A stretch of DNA of 64,000 nucleotides from Bacillota bacterium (lineage in GTDB: Bacteria; Bacillota; Clostridia; Lachnospirales; Lachnospiraceae), in NCBI GenBank assembly GCA_023421505.1, contig JAEZTJ010000093.1:62001-126000 (forward strand), given 5' to 3'. Shown here piece after piece: positions 62,147-64,000 of this stretch. Numbering within the stretch: position 1 is the stretch's first letter; each line of letters begins with the position of its first letter. The translations under genes and the position numbers were made by a program. The notes under the pieces were generated by a model that was given only the letters and a program-made list of their open reading frames with translations, was not told the origin of the DNA and did no database searches.

Positions 62147-62192
62147 AGAATAAGCCAGCAAAAACCTGAGCGTAAATGCTAGCCTATTCTTC
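62147..62192 (-). terminator. Terminator of the Ig-like protein gene
   Basis: A stem agaataagccagca / tgctagcctattct (one bulge), with T-rich sequence on the minus side, between the surface-protein stop codon and the S8 start. Confidence 0.6.
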
Positions 62193-62234
62193 TGTAGTTA
62201 TTCTATTTTATTGAACATTTCACGTATAATATTT

Positions 62235-64000
62235 TTACTCTGTTACAGTCACTGGCCCAAATATGATATCTGTATTATTTTTTGTATTATAAATACACAA
62301 ATACTGTCCATTCATATCCGTAGTCATTGTTGTATTGTCCGTAATGGGCATGCCGTACCTATAGCTCAAATGCAGTTCTATGCCATATTGTGCAAACTGC
62401 TCATATCCAATATAGAGATCTGTTGTATTTTCAAGCTGGGTTGTATCCCTAAGCATTACGAGCAGTCCTGAAAGATCAATTGTTTCTCCTGCAGTATATG
62501 ACATCTTTGCCGGTTTACTTGTTACCCATAGTGACTCATATCTGGGCGTCTGATCTATCGTTATATTAACCTGCTGGGTAATTACAAGGTGGCCATAAGG
62601 ACTGGGGAATGCTTCCTTGTAGCCTTCCGGCAATATTATCTCCATGCTTAAAGTAGCATTTCCTATCGAGCCATCATAAAGCTTACCCGGCTCTTCCGGA
62701 TAATTAACAGAATAGCCGTTCACCGAGCATAATAGCTGCTGCATCGAGCCATCCGCCAGCTCTGCATTCACCAGGATTTTATGACTGTTCTGATAATCAA
62801 ATAATGCATTCATAAGCTGCGTTGCATTTGTTGCATATTTATCTTCCGAAAGTGTTAAAACGGTATTGATCGCAGATCCGGATACAACCTCTAATCTGTT
62901 ATCTGTCTGGGGCAGGGTAAAATCTACTGTTAAAGCTGGTGCAGCAATCGTATATTGATAGCCAACCGGCAGAACAGGCATCGGTGATATCACCATCGAA
63001 TTATCTGTCTGTTCCTGATAGCTCCAGCCACTAATGCTCAACTGTAAGGTCTCATCTTGATCATTATGTGCTGTTATGTAAGTAGGCAGGCTGCCAGCAA
63101 GTTCGGTATATAAGGTAGTAAAGTCATAGATACCCAAATCCTCTGATATCGTCATTGGTACAAGGGAATCATAGCTTGTTATCTGCTTATCACTTACCAC
63201 ATTAATCTGTACTTCAGCATATTTTGTTTTATCTACCACCGAGGTTGCACGTAAAGTATGGGTTCCGCTATAAGACGGGATAGCCAGTCCGGTGTTTTTA
63301 TTCATATCCGATAAGCTGCTGTAAAGATCATAGGACCATACAACTCTTTGATCCGATGCTTTCTCTGAAGCTACAGTTACCTTAACGTAATCATTAAAAT
63401 TAATAATTGTTCCCGCTATAATCTGCTCCGGTAAACCTTCAAAGGATACTTCTGTTACGACAGCCTTCTCTACTTCCGGTATGAATTCCGGCTGTGTTGT
63501 ATCCGGTATTTCTATCCCACCCTCATTGTCATCGACAGGTGTCTGAGCAGTCTGAACAAATACTTTAACCGGCACAGAGAGAGCCTCCATATAATTCCAT
63601 TTAACAATATTATAGTTCATATAATTTTCTTTGTAAATTGTTCCGCTTGGTAGCGGAACATAAAGATTAATCTTATAAATTCCCGGAACCGCTCCGTTAA
63701 ATTGTTCACTATCTACATAATAACCCCTGGATTGCGATGTAACCTCAGAATTATCTGAAAGCTGCAGCGTAATCTGTTTGTCATTGAAAAATTTATTATA
63801 TAATTCATTTATTTTTATAAGATGTTGATCCTCTGTTAATGTCAACGTCTCAACAGGGGTATAGCTTTTAACCTCTTTTCTTTGGTCAGACTGAGGTACG
63901 TCAACCTTTACTACAACAGAGGCATAAAGATCGTCAGGTCGTTCATAGCCTACAGGTACGTTAATATAGCTATAAACAAATTGATTACCTAATTTGGAGC
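62235..64000 (-). CDS. Large Ig-like surface protein, C-terminal part (5' end outside the window)
   Basis: The frame stays open from the stop at 62235 to the right edge, giving at least 587 residues; the TTG near 63845 is inside the gene, not a start. The visible part is acidic, beta-rich and built from repeated blocks (PKIxVEVSGFPE-like tips, strings such as VSVEGLPEQIIAGTIINFNDYVKVTV and KPAKMSYTAGETIDLSGLLVMLRD), suggesting several bacterial Ig-like domains. A Big-like adhesin or surface-layer role is likely; an anchor or signal peptide is not visible. The S8 protease gene follows. Confidence 0.75.
   Translation of the reverse strand, partial: SKLGNQFVYSYINVPVGYERPDDLYASVVVKVDVPQSDQRKEVKSYTPVETLTLTEDQHLIKINELYNKFFNDKQITLQLSDNSEVTSQSRGYYVDSEQFNGAVPGIYKINLYVPLPSGTIYKENYMNYNIVKWNYMEALSVPVKVFVQTAQTPVDDNEGGIEIPDTTQPEFIPEVEKAVVTEVSFEGLPEQIIAGTIINFNDYVKVTVASEKASDQRVVWSYDLYSSLSDMNKNTGLAIPSYSGTHTLRATSVVDKTKYAEVQINVVSDKQITSYDSLVPMTISEDLGIYDFTTLYTELAGSLPTYITAHNDQDETLQLSISGWSYQEQTDNSMVISPMPVLPVGYQYTIAAPALTVDFTLPQTDNRLEVVSGSAINTVLTLSEDKYATNATQLMNALFDYQNSHKILVNAELADGSMQQLLCSVNGYSVNYPEEPGKLYDGSIGNATLSMEIILPEGYKEAFPSPYGHLVITQQVNITIDQTPRYESLWVTSKPAKMSYTAGETIDLSGLLVMLRDTTQLENTTDLYIGYEQFAQYGIELHLSYRYGMPITDNTTMTTDMNGQYLCIYNTKNNTDIIFGPVTVTE

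Noticed and set aside
63845..63845. TTG at 63845 as start of the Ig-like protein
   Set aside because: The frame stays open to the window edge with coding-like codons (QRKEVKSYTPVE), so the gene continues to the right.
1..64000. CRISPR array, rRNA, tRNA, integrase or transposase gene
   Set aside because: Read for all of these and found none. The short repeats present are intergenic elements without CRISPR-like spacing.

Overview
The window is a low-GC, anaerobic Firmicutes chromosome segment, most likely from a Lachnospiraceae/Clostridium-cluster-XIVa type organism. Supporting features are pyruvate phosphate dikinase, a single-chain glycyl-tRNA synthetase, an M16C presequence-type peptidase, a Lachnospiraceae-type DUF6106 protein, an anaerobic class III ribonucleotide reductase, a membrane pyrophosphatase, and an OadB/OadG-type sodium pump module. 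No rRNA, tRNA, CRISPR array, transposase or integrase gene was seen.

Layout. (1) Positions 1-8.8 kb are an accessory region downstream of ppdK (minus strand). It holds an Rrf2 regulator with a divergent flavin-type protein, two AraC-type fusion regulators, a MarR-controlled MATE exporter, a GNAT acetyltransferase, a type I toxin-antitoxin locus, and a decayed methyltransferase cassette. These cassettes are separated by imperfect copies of the ppdK 3' end, its 3' UTR and its terminator, so this looks like an insertion hot spot that carries its own boundary repeats. (2) 8.8-38 kb is mostly core housekeeping: ppdK, glyS, a lipoprotein, recO, a yqzL-like gene, era, an M16C peptidase, a cold-shock gene, purH, pyk, an amidase, guaB, ilvE, folA, thyA, nrdD, hflX, a TPR lipoprotein and hppA. 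(3) 38-44.5 kb holds oadB with a tiny oadG-like gene, a ZIP metal transporter, an SH3/NlpC-P60 cell-wall hydrolase, and an OhrR-like peroxide-response operon (two glutathione peroxidases, a TSCPD protein and the regulator) with matching palindromic operators. (4) 44.9-54.7 kb holds a MalT-type LuxR regulator with a three-gene ABC-2 exporter, then a TetR-controlled MacB/FtsX-like ABC system with the C-terminal stump of an MFS transporter at its end. (5) 54.8-58 kb is a divergent zinc-uptake locus (znuA against znuC-znuB-fur/zur) with two Zur-like boxes. (6) 58.3-64 kb holds a methyl-accepting chemotaxis protein, an S8 subtilisin-like protease, and a large Ig-like surface protein that runs off the right edge.

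Repeats are a second theme. A MITE-like family (about 75-150 bp, 16-bp terminal inverted repeats, 11-12-bp target duplications) occurs at least four times plus one remnant, nearly always against the 3' end of a gene. In two cases the element supplies, or abuts, the stop codon. Two further small intergenic repeat families are present. The ppdK-tail cassette array and the MITE family are the two observations most worth follow-up. Several reading frames in the accessory region are broken by single lesions, so that region appears to be decaying.
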